Assembly: GCA_026003895.1 (NCBI GenBank) | Contig: BPIC01000001.1 | Span: 496,001-560,000, forward strand | Reading direction: 5' to 3' | Source of the DNA: Dehalococcoidia bacterium | GTDB lineage: Bacteria > Chloroflexota > Dehalococcoidia > SpSt-223 | Length of the DNA stretch: 64,000 nucleotides | In this document: piece by piece, positions 1 to 9,557 of the stretch | Layout of the letters: each line of letters begins with the position of its first letter | Position numbering within the stretch: the stretch's first letter is position 1 | Program-made: the position numbers and the translations under genes | The notes under the pieces: generated by a model | What the model saw: the letters and a program-made list of their open reading frames with translations, nothing else | The model's database searches: none | Told to the model about the DNA's origin: nothing

Positions 1-3000
1 TGCCGTACTTATAGGCGTTGGCGGCGCCTTTGAAGAGGTTCTTGGCAGGGCCGAGGCTGAACTCGGTCCAGTTGGCGAACCGGCCGCCGAAGGCGGTGCG
101 CAGTTGCGGGAAATAGATGCGGTCGTTGTAGATGTGGAGGTTGGCGCCGACGATCGGTCGGCCTGCCCCATCGAGCACGAGGTCACCCGTCGCTCTATTT
201 ACCAGCGGGCCTCCCGACCAGCCAAATGCGACATGGGCTTCGCCTCTGGGCGTCACACCCCAGTGGACGAGGTTTTTCGAGTTGCCGGCGTTGTCGACCC
301 AGTCGACCCCAATGCGATAGGGCTCGACCGGGGTGTTATAGGTCGGCGCGAATCGATTGAACCACGTCTTGGTGGTGTTTTGGTAGCGGGCGGTCCACGA
401 GCCGCTCAGCTTGCGCATGCCTTGGCCGATGGCACTGCCCGCGCGGGTAATGCCTTTGCCGACCAAACCGACCGAGTCTACCGGCAGGCTGAGGACATTG
501 CCGCTAATCTGACCCGCCGACTGATACCACGGGTCAACCCCAAGCGCACACTTCAGGTACTCCGAGCCGAAGTCCGGCTTGATCAGTCCAAAGGTGACCC
601 CATCGACGAACCCCTCTCCCTCGGCGAGCAGCATCACCGCTGTTTCGGGCGAGGCGATATGGGTGTTCCAAAAGCCGGAGACTTCGCCGGCTGCCCACGA
701 GACCCACGAATCGCCGCCCGTCTCGTTCGCCGCCCGCAAGCCTTGCGGGGAGACGGGCTGGCGCAAGCCGAGCACCTCGAGCGGCAAGGGGGCGCTGTCG
801 GCGCTCTCGCCCGTCGCTTCGAGCAGCTTTTCGTGGAGCGTGCCCATCCATCGTGCGGTCAGCACATCGGCCACCGACCGATTGACATTCGCGACGCGGG
901 CGAGATAGTCGCCGAGCGGGTCGCTCGTCTCATCACCCGTTGGCAGGCGGAGGAGCGTTTCATAGGCGGCGGCAGCCGCGACGTGGCTGGCGCCGACCGC
1001 GCCGGCGACGAGGTCTTCGAGGTCATTCGGCCGTGCCTCGGCTTGGACCTGCTGCCAGAGGGTGGTGGGGGGGCTGGCGAGGACGGCCTTCTGGAAGGCG
1101 AGGCTATCGCCGATGCGCACCTTGCCGAGTTCGCGGGGCGCGTTCGGCGCCAACACCTTCTCGAAGGGCAAGCGCCACGGGAGCGCCACCGTCTTGCGTT
1201 CGCCCGGGGTGAGGGAGATCGCGAGGATCTGGGACTTGCCGTCTGGTGAACCGAGCCGGCCTTCCCACGCGCCTGCCACGTTCAGCACCGGCTCGGTCCC
1301 CGGTGGTGGCAAGATCGCCACGATAGCGACGCCGGCGGCGGTTCCTTCGTTCTCGACGACCACCTGATGGGTCCACGTTCTGCCCGGGGTGAAGACGGAG
1401 CCTTGGACATACTGGACGCTGATGATGGGGAGTGCGGGGACCACTGCCACCGTGGCCTGCCGCTCCACCCCGCCCTCGCGCACGATGACGTCCCACATCC
1501 CGGATCGGGTGGCGAGGTTGAAGGTGGCCGAGAGCTCATTGGTTGAGACAAACGTCAGCGCCGTGGGTGCGAGCTCGGTGGTGGTGCTGCTGATGGTCTG
1601 GCGCAACCGCACCTGTGTTGCGGGGGAGAAGTTGACGCCGAGGATGGCGAGCCGCTGGCTGGTGTCGCCGAGGAGAACGTCTGGCGTCGTGCCGGCGACG
1701 GCTGGTCCGGCGATGGCGACCGAGAAGGAACGGCTCTCGGCGGCGACGACGGGGCCAAAGCCATCGTCGATGGAGGCGCGCCAGCGGTAGGTGCCGTTTG
1801 GCAAGCCGAGGGGCAGGCGCAGCGTGGCGGTGGCGGGGGCGCGATAGAACGGTCCGCTCCAGCCCGCCCCGCCGAGCTGCTGGTCGAAGGTGGCGACCGG
1901 TGTGCCGGTGTCGGTGAAGAGCTCGATGCGGAAGGACTGATACTGGCGGACATCGACGTCGCTGACGGTCATGGAGAAGCTGACGGGGAGCTCGCTGAAG
2001 GTTGCGCCGTTGGCAGGAGTGAGGAGGGCGATGGTTGGGGGCGTATTGATGGGGCTCGCGAGCCACGGGTCGAAGAGGACGCCGTTGCCGACCCGTGTTC
2101 CGAGGCCGAGGGGGTTGGCCGATTGGTGGTAGGGGCCGGAGGGATGGTCCCAGTAATTGTTGATTGGCGCGAAGGGGGGTGTTCGGGGTGGTGGTTGAGA
2201 CGGCGAAGCCGCCGATCGGGGCGCGGAACCAGTTGCCGGTCAGTTGGGGCTGGGCGCTATTGCGCACCTGCACCCCATCCTGCGCAACGTTCCAAATCTG
2301 GCAGTTGCGCATGGTGACATGCGAGCTATCGATGAAGACGGCAGCATCGTTGTTGTAGCCGGCGTACTCAATCTGGCAATGCGCGAGTCTGCCCTTCGCC
2401 GTTGATTCAAACCGAATGTAACGCCATGCGCCAGGCACCGGGCTTGACACGGCGGCCGTGAATGTTTATCGGCTGGCTGGCCGTTCCCTCGGCGATCAGC
2501 TCACTTGCACTTCCGACAAGAAGCCACGCAGTTGTTCCGAAGCGAAGGGTGGTCCCCGGCGTAATGGTGAGCGTGCCTCCGTTATAGATGGTGATACTGT
2601 TACTGAGAACAAACGGCCCGTTCATCGCTTGTTGGCTTCCATCAAGCGTCACAGGACTGTCAAGATTGCCCCCCTCAATTACTACCGCGTTCATCCCATT
2701 GCCAGTGAAGGTTAGATTGCGATAGCGTGGGGTCATTTTGATCATTTTCTGGAAAAATAGCATTTCCACCGTTATCACGAAGAATGACATTTTCGAATTC
2801 CGGCGCTTGGCCTTCCGTGATCAACTCAATGCCATCCCCACGGTTGTTCGCGATAGTACAATCGCGAATAGTCCACGTTCGAGCCGTTGACCGAGACCGC
2901 CGGATGCACGTTGGCCCCGTTATGGCCAGCGTATTCGACTCGGCAGTGGGCAAGCCGGCCTGTCGCGTTCGTTTCAAACTCGAGCCGATGCCACGCGCCG

Positions 3001-3332
3001 GGGCTGGGGTTCGTCACCGCGGCTGTGAAGGTGATTGGCTGGCTGGCTGTCCCCTCGGCGATCAGCTTCCCGGTACCGCGCACGGAAAGGCGTTTGTTTG
3101 CCTGAAATCGGACTTCTACCCCTGGCTCGATGGTGAGCGTTCCGCCGTTCGGAACGTCCACGCTTTCGGTCACGATATAGGGGCTGTTCTCGCGAGTCCA
3201 GGTCCCGGTCTGGGTGCCGCTCACTGGTGTGTCAGCGTGGGCGGTGGAGGGTGCGCTGCTGCCGGCGACAATGAGCGCCGTCAGTGCAGCAAGAACGATC
3301 GTCAGCGTTCGCACCAGTCCAAGGGATGGCAT
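1..3332 (-). pseudogene. Frameshifted secreted beta-helix / Ig-like / pre-toxin-like protein, 5' complete, 3' off the edge
   Basis: The start at 3332 gives an N-terminal signal peptide (hydrophobic core then an SSAPSTAHA cleavage-like site). Two copies of a repeat follow, each with GGTLTI, P-G-T/V-x-x-x-F, L-I-A-E-G-T-A-S-Q-P-I and PGAW, then GRLAHC, which is typical of right-handed parallel beta-helix proteins. The product is open only if the reading frame changes four times, near 2873, 2729-2732, 2465-2467 and 2174-2179. Each change needs removal of one base, and alignment of the two internal repeats fixes three of the sites. From 2174 to position 1 the frame stays open. It encodes an Ig-like domain, a linker, and a segment with GFVDGVTFGLI followed about 20 residues later by WYQSAGQISGN. 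That segment resembles the conserved region before the toxin in Rhs and other polymorphic toxins. The C-terminus lies beyond the window. The protein is probably exported. Whether the shifts are sequencing errors or real decay cannot be decided here. The toxin reading is inference. Confidence 0.7.
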
Positions 3333-3434
3333 GACCGCCTCCTCTGCCGTGTTCTCAGCTCATCAACGCCGAGCGCAGCCGGTCAGCCGTGGGGAGGCGC
3401 CGCTACGCTCGCCTCTTCTCGTTTATCGTATTCG

Positions 3435-4743
3435 TCACATCCACGCTCCTTCAACAACCTTTTTGGGGGAAATCGAGCAGTGGGCGGGTGGCGGACTCAG
3501 GCGATGCGGCGGACGGGCGGGACGAGGAGGAACACGCGCCACGGCCGAGCCGAAGACGAGAGCGCCGCTGGTCAGCAGCGCAGTTGGGAGGTCGGTGGCG
3601 CTCGCGATGGCGGCTAGAAGGATGCCGCCGAGGGGAACGAGGTTCCAACAGAGGCCAAAGATGCCCATCACACGGCCGCGCAGCGCATCGGGCACGCGCT
3701 CCTGCAGCACCGTGCTGACGGTGGTAACGTAGAACGTGTTGGCGAACCCCATCAGCGGGATGATGGCGAGGGCCATCCAGAATACGGTGACACGGGAGAG
3801 GAGGATGAGCAAGGCGCCGAAGAGCATGGCGCCGCAGAGCATCACCAATCCCCGTCGGGAGAGGCGTGTGGCGACGCTCGCCAGAGCGATGGTGCCGAGA
3901 ATTGCGCCGGCGCCGGAGCCGGCTTGGAGTGCCCCGAAGCCGCCGGCAGCGCCGTCCAGCACGTCCGAGACGAAGGCCGGCAAGACCCAGATATAGGCCA
4001 TCCCAAAGAGGCTGTTAAAGAAGGTGAGACCGATGAGAGTCGCGAACAGAGCGCTCCGGCTGATAAAGCCGATCCCCTCACCGAGTTGGCGGGCCATGCT
4101 TCCCGTTGGCCGGACTGGCACGGGCCCACGGATGGCGAGCCCGGCGTACAGTACGATAGCAACGAGATAGGCCGCTGCTCCAAAGCCGAGCGCGGCGCCC
4201 GCGCTCAACTGCCAGATCAGCACCCCGCCAATCGCCGGACCAACGATCCGTCCGGTCTGCCACGGCATCGAGCCAATCGCGATGGCGTTCGGCAAGTTCT
4301 TTGGGCTGACGATGTGCGGGATGAGCGCCATGCGCGCCGGTTGCTCAAAGGCGCGAAAGACCGCGCTCAAGAACGAGAGCGTCAGCAGCACCTCGACCCG
4401 GATCAGCCCCGTCAGCGTCAGCACCGTCGCCGTCGTCAGCATGCCCCACGTGGCGAGCTGGGTGCCAACGAGCAGCCGTTTCCGGTCGGCGCGATCGGCG
4501 AGCACCCCGCCGAACAATTGGAAGAGCACCAGCGGGACGCCGTTCACCAACCCGAAATAACCAAGGTACAGCGGGTTCTGGGTGAGGTCCCACACCAGCC
4601 AGGCGTAGGTCGTTTCCCTCGACTTTCCAGCCGGTGACGTAGAGCGCGAGGCCAACAAAATAGCGGCGATACGTGCTTTCGGCCAGCGCGGCGAGGGGGC
4701 CACCGCTCGCCGGCCGGTCCGCAGCGCGGAGCGTGCTCGTCAT
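3435..4743 (-). pseudogene. MFS transporter (EntS/DUF894-like exporter), frameshifted
   Basis: This is a twelve-helix major facilitator, probably a drug or small-molecule exporter in the cytoplasmic membrane. The motif between helices 2 and 3, GGVLADRADRKRLL, matches the family signature G-x-L-A-D-R-x-x-R. The best start is at 4743, where the frame begins MTSTLRAADRP and then YRRYFVGLALY, the usual first segment. That frame must shift by one base near the ttt at 4624-4626 to enter the main frame (SRETTYAWLVWDLTQ). A start at 4703 avoids the shift but loses helix 1. A second one-base shift near 3533-3540 would give a more typical C-terminus (VFLLVPPVRRIA) and a stop at 3497, instead of the proline-rich tail ending at 3435. 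The substrate is unknown. About 100 bases separate it from the downstream beta-helix gene. Confidence 0.75.
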
Positions 4744-5016
4744 TCAGCGACCGTCGTTCCTGGCACGGCACCAGCGTGCGCCGCAATCCCGTGCTGGCGG
4801 GAAGGTCGGCGGCATCGTCGCGCCCCGCCTCTGGCAGCACGTTCGAACCGCGAGTGGTTGGCGATCCGAGCGCTCCCCCTCGCCCCGGACCGACGCGTCC
4901 TCAGGTGCGGAGCGATCAAAGGCCATGGCCACCACCTCCCGGCGCGCATCATAGCGCCGGGAGGGTAACCGCGCCTCGCGTACCACAAGGGATCACCGCT
5001 GGTTTCCATAGTTCGA

Positions 5017-5022
5017 TACAAT
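5017..5022 (+). promoter_or_regulatory. Probable -10 element (TACAAT)
   Basis: TACAAT lies about 55 bases before the GTG at 5078, in an AT-rich patch unusual for this region. No clear -35 is visible at the normal distance, so the call rests on the -10 and its position. Confidence 0.4.
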
Positions 5023-5077
5023 GTGTAATAATTCAATAGCAGCATTGGAGACTCGATCCGAAAGGAGGGCACAAGCG

Positions 5078-6016
5078 GTGTACTGCCCCAACTGCGGAAG
5101 TGATCTGGGCTTGTTCCACGACGACGCGTCGCCCCGGGCCGTTTGTCCAAACTGCAGGACAGAGTTGGCGGTCACTCGGGATAGCCACGGGCGTCCCGTC
5201 GGGGTCTCGCCGGTTCGGCCACAACCGCTGCCGACCGATTCCACGGCGATGCCTCGTTCATCGGTCGGTCCGGAGCGTGGTGGCCCGACCCGACGAGGCG
5301 GAGGTGGGCCGATCACATGGGCGGTGATCGCGTTCGCGGCGGTCGCGGGGTTCCTCGTCTGCGCCTGTCTTGGGCTCGCTGCCGTGGCGGGACGTGACCC
5401 CCAAGTCTCTGCCCCGCTCGCGCGGACGCCGACTCCGGGGCGGGGTGTTCCCGTGGCCGATGCGAGCCCGGCGCCGCGAACTCCGGCTCCGGGGTCGACG
5501 CGAACGCCGGTGCCGCCAACCCCGACTCGCACGGCAACCGCGGTTCCGTTGGGAAGCCAGCAGAACCCCTATCCGCTCCGAGGCGCAGACAATATCGCCG
5601 TGAGCCGCCTCGACAATGGCAACCGATATGAGATCCGTGTCCTCGGCGTCCAGCGCGGGGAGCCGGCACGCCGGGCGCTCCTCGCTCGCAATATGTTCAA
5701 CACTGTCCCGGCTGGCCGGGAAGCGGTGATCGTCACGGTTCGCGTGCAGTATGTCGAAAGCGGGGCGCGCGGCAACTTGGCGACCGAGGTGAGCTACTCG
5801 GATTTCAAGCTGTTCACCGCAGTTGGCGAGATGGTCTCTCCCCTCTGCTGTGTGGTTTGGGACTCCGAGCTTCGCAGCACCACCCTCTTTCCCGGGGGCG
5901 TGGTGGAGGGCGATGTGATTTTTTCCATTCCCGCCGGCGATCCTGCCCCCGCTCTTGTCTTCAAATGGGGGGACTATGGCCGAATCCCTGGGACGTGGTA
6001 CTCTCTCGTCGATTGA
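5078..6016 (+). CDS. Zinc-ribbon, single-TM protein with DUF4352-like outer domain
   Basis: The GTG at 5078 is chosen because AAAGGAGG lies nine bases upstream, at 5061-5068. The 312-residue product opens with two C-x2-C pairs (YCPNCGSD and CPNCR), a zinc ribbon. A basic, glycine-rich stretch follows, then one transmembrane helix near residues 78-103 and a long Pro/Thr linker (PTPGRG, TPVPPTPTRTAT). The C-terminal 140 residues are a beta-rich extracytoplasmic domain. Its pattern of alternating strands and closing FSIPAGDPAPALVFKW looks like DUF4352/TRF2-type domains that sit on bacterial cell surfaces. The role is unknown. The architecture, cytoplasmic ribbon plus outer sandwich, is common in Chloroflexota and Actinobacteria. 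The gene stands alone, divergent from the MFS gene. Confidence 0.75.
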   Translation: MYCPNCGSDLGLFHDDASPRAVCPNCRTELAVTRDSHGRPVGVSPVRPQPLPTDSTAMPRSSVGPERGGPTRRGGGGPITWAVIAFAAVAGFLVCACLGLAAVAGRDPQVSAPLARTPTPGRGVPVADASPAPRTPAPGSTRTPVPPTPTRTATAVPLGSQQNPYPLRGADNIAVSRLDNGNRYEIRVLGVQRGEPARRALLARNMFNTVPAGREAVIVTVRVQYVESGARGNLATEVSYSDFKLFTAVGEMVSPLCCVVWDSELRSTTLFPGGVVEGDVIFSIPAGDPAPALVFKWGDYGRIPGTWYSLVD

Positions 6017-6112
6017 GCGCCCGGCACCACATAACCTCCTCATGGCGGAAGGCGAACGCAGGTCTCCGGTCCTTCTACGAACGACGGCGTGCCCTTGAAT
6101 GGAGCGGTCTTG

Positions 6113-7234
6113 ATGCAGCCTCGCGATACTGTCATTTGCACCGTTGGCACGAGCCTCTTGACCAATCTGCGCACGGCGCCGGCTTCGCCGCCGGCCAACT
6201 GGAGCGTCATCCAATCCGCCTACCAAGGAAGAGAGTGGCGACGTCTCGGCCGCGAGCTTGCTGCGCTCGACCCCCGCGACCGGCTCTGTGGCGCAGAGAT
6301 CAATACGCTCGAAGAGATCCGAGCCAAATCGTGGATCGAGCCGAGGCGACTGATCTTCCTCGTCTCAGACACCGACGATGGACGCGCGATGGGGAACGTG
6401 CTCGAGGCGTATTGCCAGACGCGCCGTGACCTCGCGGTCCAAGCGCATTCCGTCGTCGTCGAAGGACTGCAAGACGCACGGCCAAGCGAATTCAAGTCGC
6501 GTGGCCTTCGCAACCTCGTCCGAGCGATCGGCGAGCAGGTCGCGAAGTTCGGCGCGGACCATGTCGTCATCGATGCGACCGGCGGCTACAAAGCCCAGAT
6601 CGCCCTCGCCGTCGTCATGGGGCAAGTGCTCTCCATCCCGGTCCTCTACAAACACGAACGCTTTTCCACGATCATCGACTTCCCTCCGCTGCCAATCGCC
6701 TTCGACTACGACTTTCTCGGCAAGCAGGCCGACCTGCTTGTGGCGTTCGGACGCGGGGCAACGCTCACCGCCAGCGAGGTGGGAAACGTCGATGAGAAGC
6801 TCCGAGTGCTTCTCACCGAGGTGGAGATCGACGGTGAGATGGTGTACGAGCTCAACCCGATCGGCGCGATTTATCTCACCGGCTACCGGCAGCGCTCTTC
6901 GCGCGAGGCCCCGCCGCTGAAGCCGGCACAGCACCGGAAAGCGCCGACCTTTGGCAAGGACCACCACTACCCTTCGCAGTTCAAGGAGTTCGTCCAACGG
7001 GTTTGGGAAGAGAACGAGTGGGTGCAGACGGCGCACACGGTGCCCTATGCGGGACAAGCGGGGATTCGCAAGGGCATCAGCTTCCGCGTTGAGCAAGTGG
7101 ACGGGGCGCCAGCGCTCATCGGATCGTACAAGGTGAACGATTTCGGCGCGCGCTTCCGTCTTCGGCTCGAGGACGAGCAACCGCCCACGTTGGCCGCGGC
7201 GGCGTTCGACCTGAACGATCGCTACCAACTGTAG
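6113..7234 (+). CDS. CARF-domain protein, CRISPR-associated APE2256 type (TIGR02619-like)
   Basis: The ATG at 6113 has GGAG eight bases upstream. The 373-residue protein begins with a Rossmann-like CARF domain. VGTSLLTN (about residues 11-18) is the first nucleotide-binding loop and DATGGYKAQ (about 154-162) the second, both hallmarks of the Cas_APE2256 family. That family binds cyclic oligoadenylate made by type III CRISPR systems, and some relatives cut it (ring nucleases). A likely winged-helix region spans about 195-262. After a Pro/Lys linker comes a separate domain of about 85 residues (283-373) starting HHYPSQFKEFVQRVW and ending in strands with GARFRLRLED. CARF proteins often carry an effector here (HEPN, RelE-like, PD-(D/E)XK). 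The strand pattern is loosely RelE-like, but this is a weak inference. No cas gene or repeat array is nearby. It is convergent with the LLM gene. Confidence 0.8.
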   Translation: MQPRDTVICTVGTSLLTNLRTAPASPPANWSVIQSAYQGREWRRLGRELAALDPRDRLCGAEINTLEEIRAKSWIEPRRLIFLVSDTDDGRAMGNVLEAYCQTRRDLAVQAHSVVVEGLQDARPSEFKSRGLRNLVRAIGEQVAKFGADHVVIDATGGYKAQIALAVVMGQVLSIPVLYKHERFSTIIDFPPLPIAFDYDFLGKQADLLVAFGRGATLTASEVGNVDEKLRVLLTEVEIDGEMVYELNPIGAIYLTGYRQRSSREAPPLKPAQHRKAPTFGKDHHYPSQFKEFVQRVWEENEWVQTAHTVPYAGQAGIRKGISFRVEQVDGAPALIGSYKVNDFGARFRLRLEDEQPPTLAAAAFDLNDRYQL

Positions 7235-7276
7235 GCGGGTTCGCGCCACGCTCGGGCGCTTCAGCGCCGGCCAGCG

Positions 7277-8155
7277 CTAGAGCGTCAGCGCCTCGTCGAG
7301 CAGCGGCTTGATCCGGCGGATGGCGTCGATGTGCTCCTGAGGCCGAGCGAGTCCGCCGCCCATGGTGCTGATTGAGAGGTGTGTTGCCCCCAGCTCGCGC
7401 CAAAGGCGGGCGCGGCGGAGGACGACGTCATCACCATCGGCCAGCCGGATCAGACCCTCGAGCCCAACCGTTGCCACATCGCGACCCGCCTCGTGCACGA
7501 ATCGACGAAACCGCTGCACCTGATCCCGGATCGCCTGATCGTCCAGCCCCGGTACGTTCGGGATCCAGCCGTCGGCCAGCCGGGCGGCGCGGCGAAGTGC
7601 CGGTTCGGCGCTCGCTCCGATCCAGATTGGAATCGGCCGTTGGAGCGCTGATGGATTGATGCCGGCCTCCTCGACATGGTGCCAGCGGCCGTGGAATGTG
7701 ACAACGTCATTCGTCCAGAAGGCGCGCAGCAGTGCGATCTGCTCCTCGATCAAGCGACCGCGCTGATGGAAGTCGGCACCGAGCGCCTGATATTCGACGG
7801 CGTTCCAGCCGATGCCGACGCCCAGTCGCAGCCGCCCGCCGCTCAGCCGGTCGACCTCGGCGGCCTGCTTGGCGACGAGGGCGGTCTGCCGCTGGGGAAG
7901 GACGAGGACGCCCGTCGTCAGCTCGATCCGTTCGGTGACGGCGGCAAGATAGCCAAAAAGGACGAACACCTCATGGAAGGGATCGCGGTTGGTATAGCCC
8001 CGCCAGCCCGGCCGGTTGGCGGGCGACGCGCCCAACACGTGGTCAAAGACCAGCAGGTGGTGATAGCCAGCGTCTTCGACGGCCTGCGCGAAGGAGCGCA
8101 CCGCCCCGGCGTCCGGGCCAATCTCGGTCTGTGGAAAGGTGATGCCGAGCTTCAT
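7277..8155 (-). CDS. LLM-class, probably F420-dependent, oxidoreductase
   Basis: The ATG at 8155 is preceded by GGGAGAG. The 292-residue product has the (beta/alpha)8 layout of luciferase-like monooxygenases in the TIGR03619 group. It starts MKLGITFPQTEIG and continues with AVEDAGYHHLLVFDHV, then TTGVLVLPQRQTALVAKQ and SGGRLRLGVGIGWN, all standard for the F420-binding branch. WIGASAEPALRRAARLADGW is the usual late motif. These enzymes oxidise or reduce small organic substrates with F420 or FMN in the cytoplasm. The substrate cannot be told from sequence. The upstream neighbour in the same direction is the HD-GYP gene, 109 bases away. Confidence 0.88.
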   Translation of the reverse strand: MKLGITFPQTEIGPDAGAVRSFAQAVEDAGYHHLLVFDHVLGASPANRPGWRGYTNRDPFHEVFVLFGYLAAVTERIELTTGVLVLPQRQTALVAKQAAEVDRLSGGRLRLGVGIGWNAVEYQALGADFHQRGRLIEEQIALLRAFWTNDVVTFHGRWHHVEEAGINPSALQRPIPIWIGASAEPALRRAARLADGWIPNVPGLDDQAIRDQVQRFRRFVHEAGRDVATVGLEGLIRLADGDDVVLRRARLWRELGATHLSISTMGGGLARPQEHIDAIRRIKPLLDEALTL

Positions 8156-8264
8156 CGGCGCTCTCCCGTTCTGCTGGACAATCCTACGGCACTGGCCCGC
8201 CGGGCGCAGTTCCGAGTGTGCGATCGGGGTGTCCCGGGCGACGGGGGAAGCTCGTCGCCGGCAC

Positions 8265-9452
8265 TCATGCCCCGCCGCGCTCGGACGGCTGCTGCTCGCC
8301 GCCGAGGATCGTTTCGAGCGCGGAGCCAAGGTCAGCGCGCACTTCAGCTTCGTCGTCCGCCGACGTGTCAAGCTCGACAGGGCGGATGCGCTGGCCCCAC
8401 CGATCGGTGAGCAGCCGCACAACCGGCCGGCTCGGATGCGCGTCCTCGATGCGGACGACAACGCCCTTGTGGCCGTGGTACGCGCCACCGACGATCCGGA
8501 CTGGCGTGCCGAGCGGAAATGATGGCACGAGCGACAGCAGCGCCTCGACGATCTGCCGGTTTAGGTGGGGGCCGGCGCGTTCGCGCAGGATTGGCACCGC
8601 CAGATGCAGATCGAGCGCCGGGCGGTAGGGCTGGTCCGAAATGAGGGCGACGTAGACGCTGGCGACCGCGACTACCTCCGCCGCAAGGTGAATGCGTGAT
8701 GGATCGAAATGCGCTTCCGCCTCACGGTAGATCCGATTGGTGCCGCGCCGCCCAAAGGGGTAGCCAAAACCACCCTGCTGCTCGTGGTGCTGCAGCGCCA
8801 CCGTCGCCGGCACTCCGTCGTCAAGCGGCCAAGCGCGCAGAATCTCCGCCCCCCAAATCGGGTGTTGGCGCATCACGGCCCACTCTTCTTCGTTGAGCGG
8901 TCCGGGCTTGTCGAGAATTTCGACGGGTACCCGCGTCTTGCCGATGTCGTGGACGAGCGCGCCGAGGACGAGCGACCGCGTCGCGGACACGTCGAAATAC
9001 AGCTTGCGGGCGATCACCGCCGAGACGATCGCCACGTCGACCGAGTGATTGAAACTGTGCTCGTGATGACGGCCAAGTGCACCGAGTCGCTCGGCCACTG
9101 GACCGCTCGAGACATCGGCCACGATCGCTTCGATATCCTCATGCAGCCGTTCGAGCAGCTTCTCCGCCTCGCGCACGAGGTGAGGGGGGGCCGCAGTAGC
9201 GAGGCGGGCGACCTGAAACAGCCGGTCGAGGTGGACGCGGGCGGTCCGCGTGACACGTTCCGTGACTGGGCTCGGCGCGATCTCGGCAACGGTGCTGACC
9301 CAGATCGAGCCGAGCCGGCGCGCCCGCAGAATCTGGATCAGCCGTTCGTCGAGCTTGACCCCGCGAGCAAGGAGGACGCGGTCATCGACGTTGCGGATGG
9401 TGCGGCCGACGATCATACCCGGTTGCAGCTCTGACGTCGCAACCTCGCGCAC
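8265..9452 (-). CDS. HD-GYP-type phosphohydrolase with degenerate last metal site
   Basis: The product has 395 residues. Residues 1-60 form a small N-terminal domain (ELQPGMIVGRTI) seen in many HD-GYP proteins. The catalytic domain has H136, HDIGK at 168-172, and HHEQQGGFGYP at 222-232, the GYP motif that marks cyclic-di-GMP phosphodiesterases. The family's late motif, normally AD-x-x-DAL before RPYR, reads ASVYVALISDQPYRP, so both aspartates are missing, including one that usually binds metal. Activity may be altered or lost. Around 315-330 there is a KOW-like segment (GGAYHGHKGVVVRI), unusual for the family. Cytoplasmic; it likely affects c-di-GMP signalling if active. No sensor domain is present. 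Confidence 0.85.
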   Translation of the reverse strand: MREVATSELQPGMIVGRTIRNVDDRVLLARGVKLDERLIQILRARRLGSIWVSTVAEIAPSPVTERVTRTARVHLDRLFQVARLATAAPPHLVREAEKLLERLHEDIEAIVADVSSGPVAERLGALGRHHEHSFNHSVDVAIVSAVIARKLYFDVSATRSLVLGALVHDIGKTRVPVEILDKPGPLNEEEWAVMRQHPIWGAEILRAWPLDDGVPATVALQHHEQQGGFGYPFGRRGTNRIYREAEAHFDPSRIHLAAEVVAVASVYVALISDQPYRPALDLHLAVPILRERAGPHLNRQIVEALLSLVPSFPLGTPVRIVGGAYHGHKGVVVRIEDAHPSRPVVRLLTDRWGQRIRPVELDTSADDEAEVRADLGSALETILGGEQQPSERGGA

Positions 9453-9557
9453 GCATCCCCCTCGCCGTCCCGGCAGACTCCTCGTTTTCGTATCGGCGCG
9501 TTTCCGGCGCCAGCGCAGGGCCGATTGTCCTAGCTGATTCTCGCCAGCCGACCTCGG

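Noticed and set aside
104..1249. A 381-residue open frame on the plus strand
   Set aside because: It lies opposite the open minus-strand frame of the beta-helix protein, and its composition is that of a high-GC antisense frame, with no family motif.
2174..2179. Programmed frameshifting in the beta-helix gene
   Set aside because: Four separate shifts at different motifs in one gene, plus more in unrelated genes, do not fit a programmed event; sequence error is simpler.
7255..7268. A terminator hairpin GGCGCT-TC-AGCGCC between the CARF and LLM genes
   Set aside because: The loop is only two bases and there is no T-run, so the signal is too weak to call.
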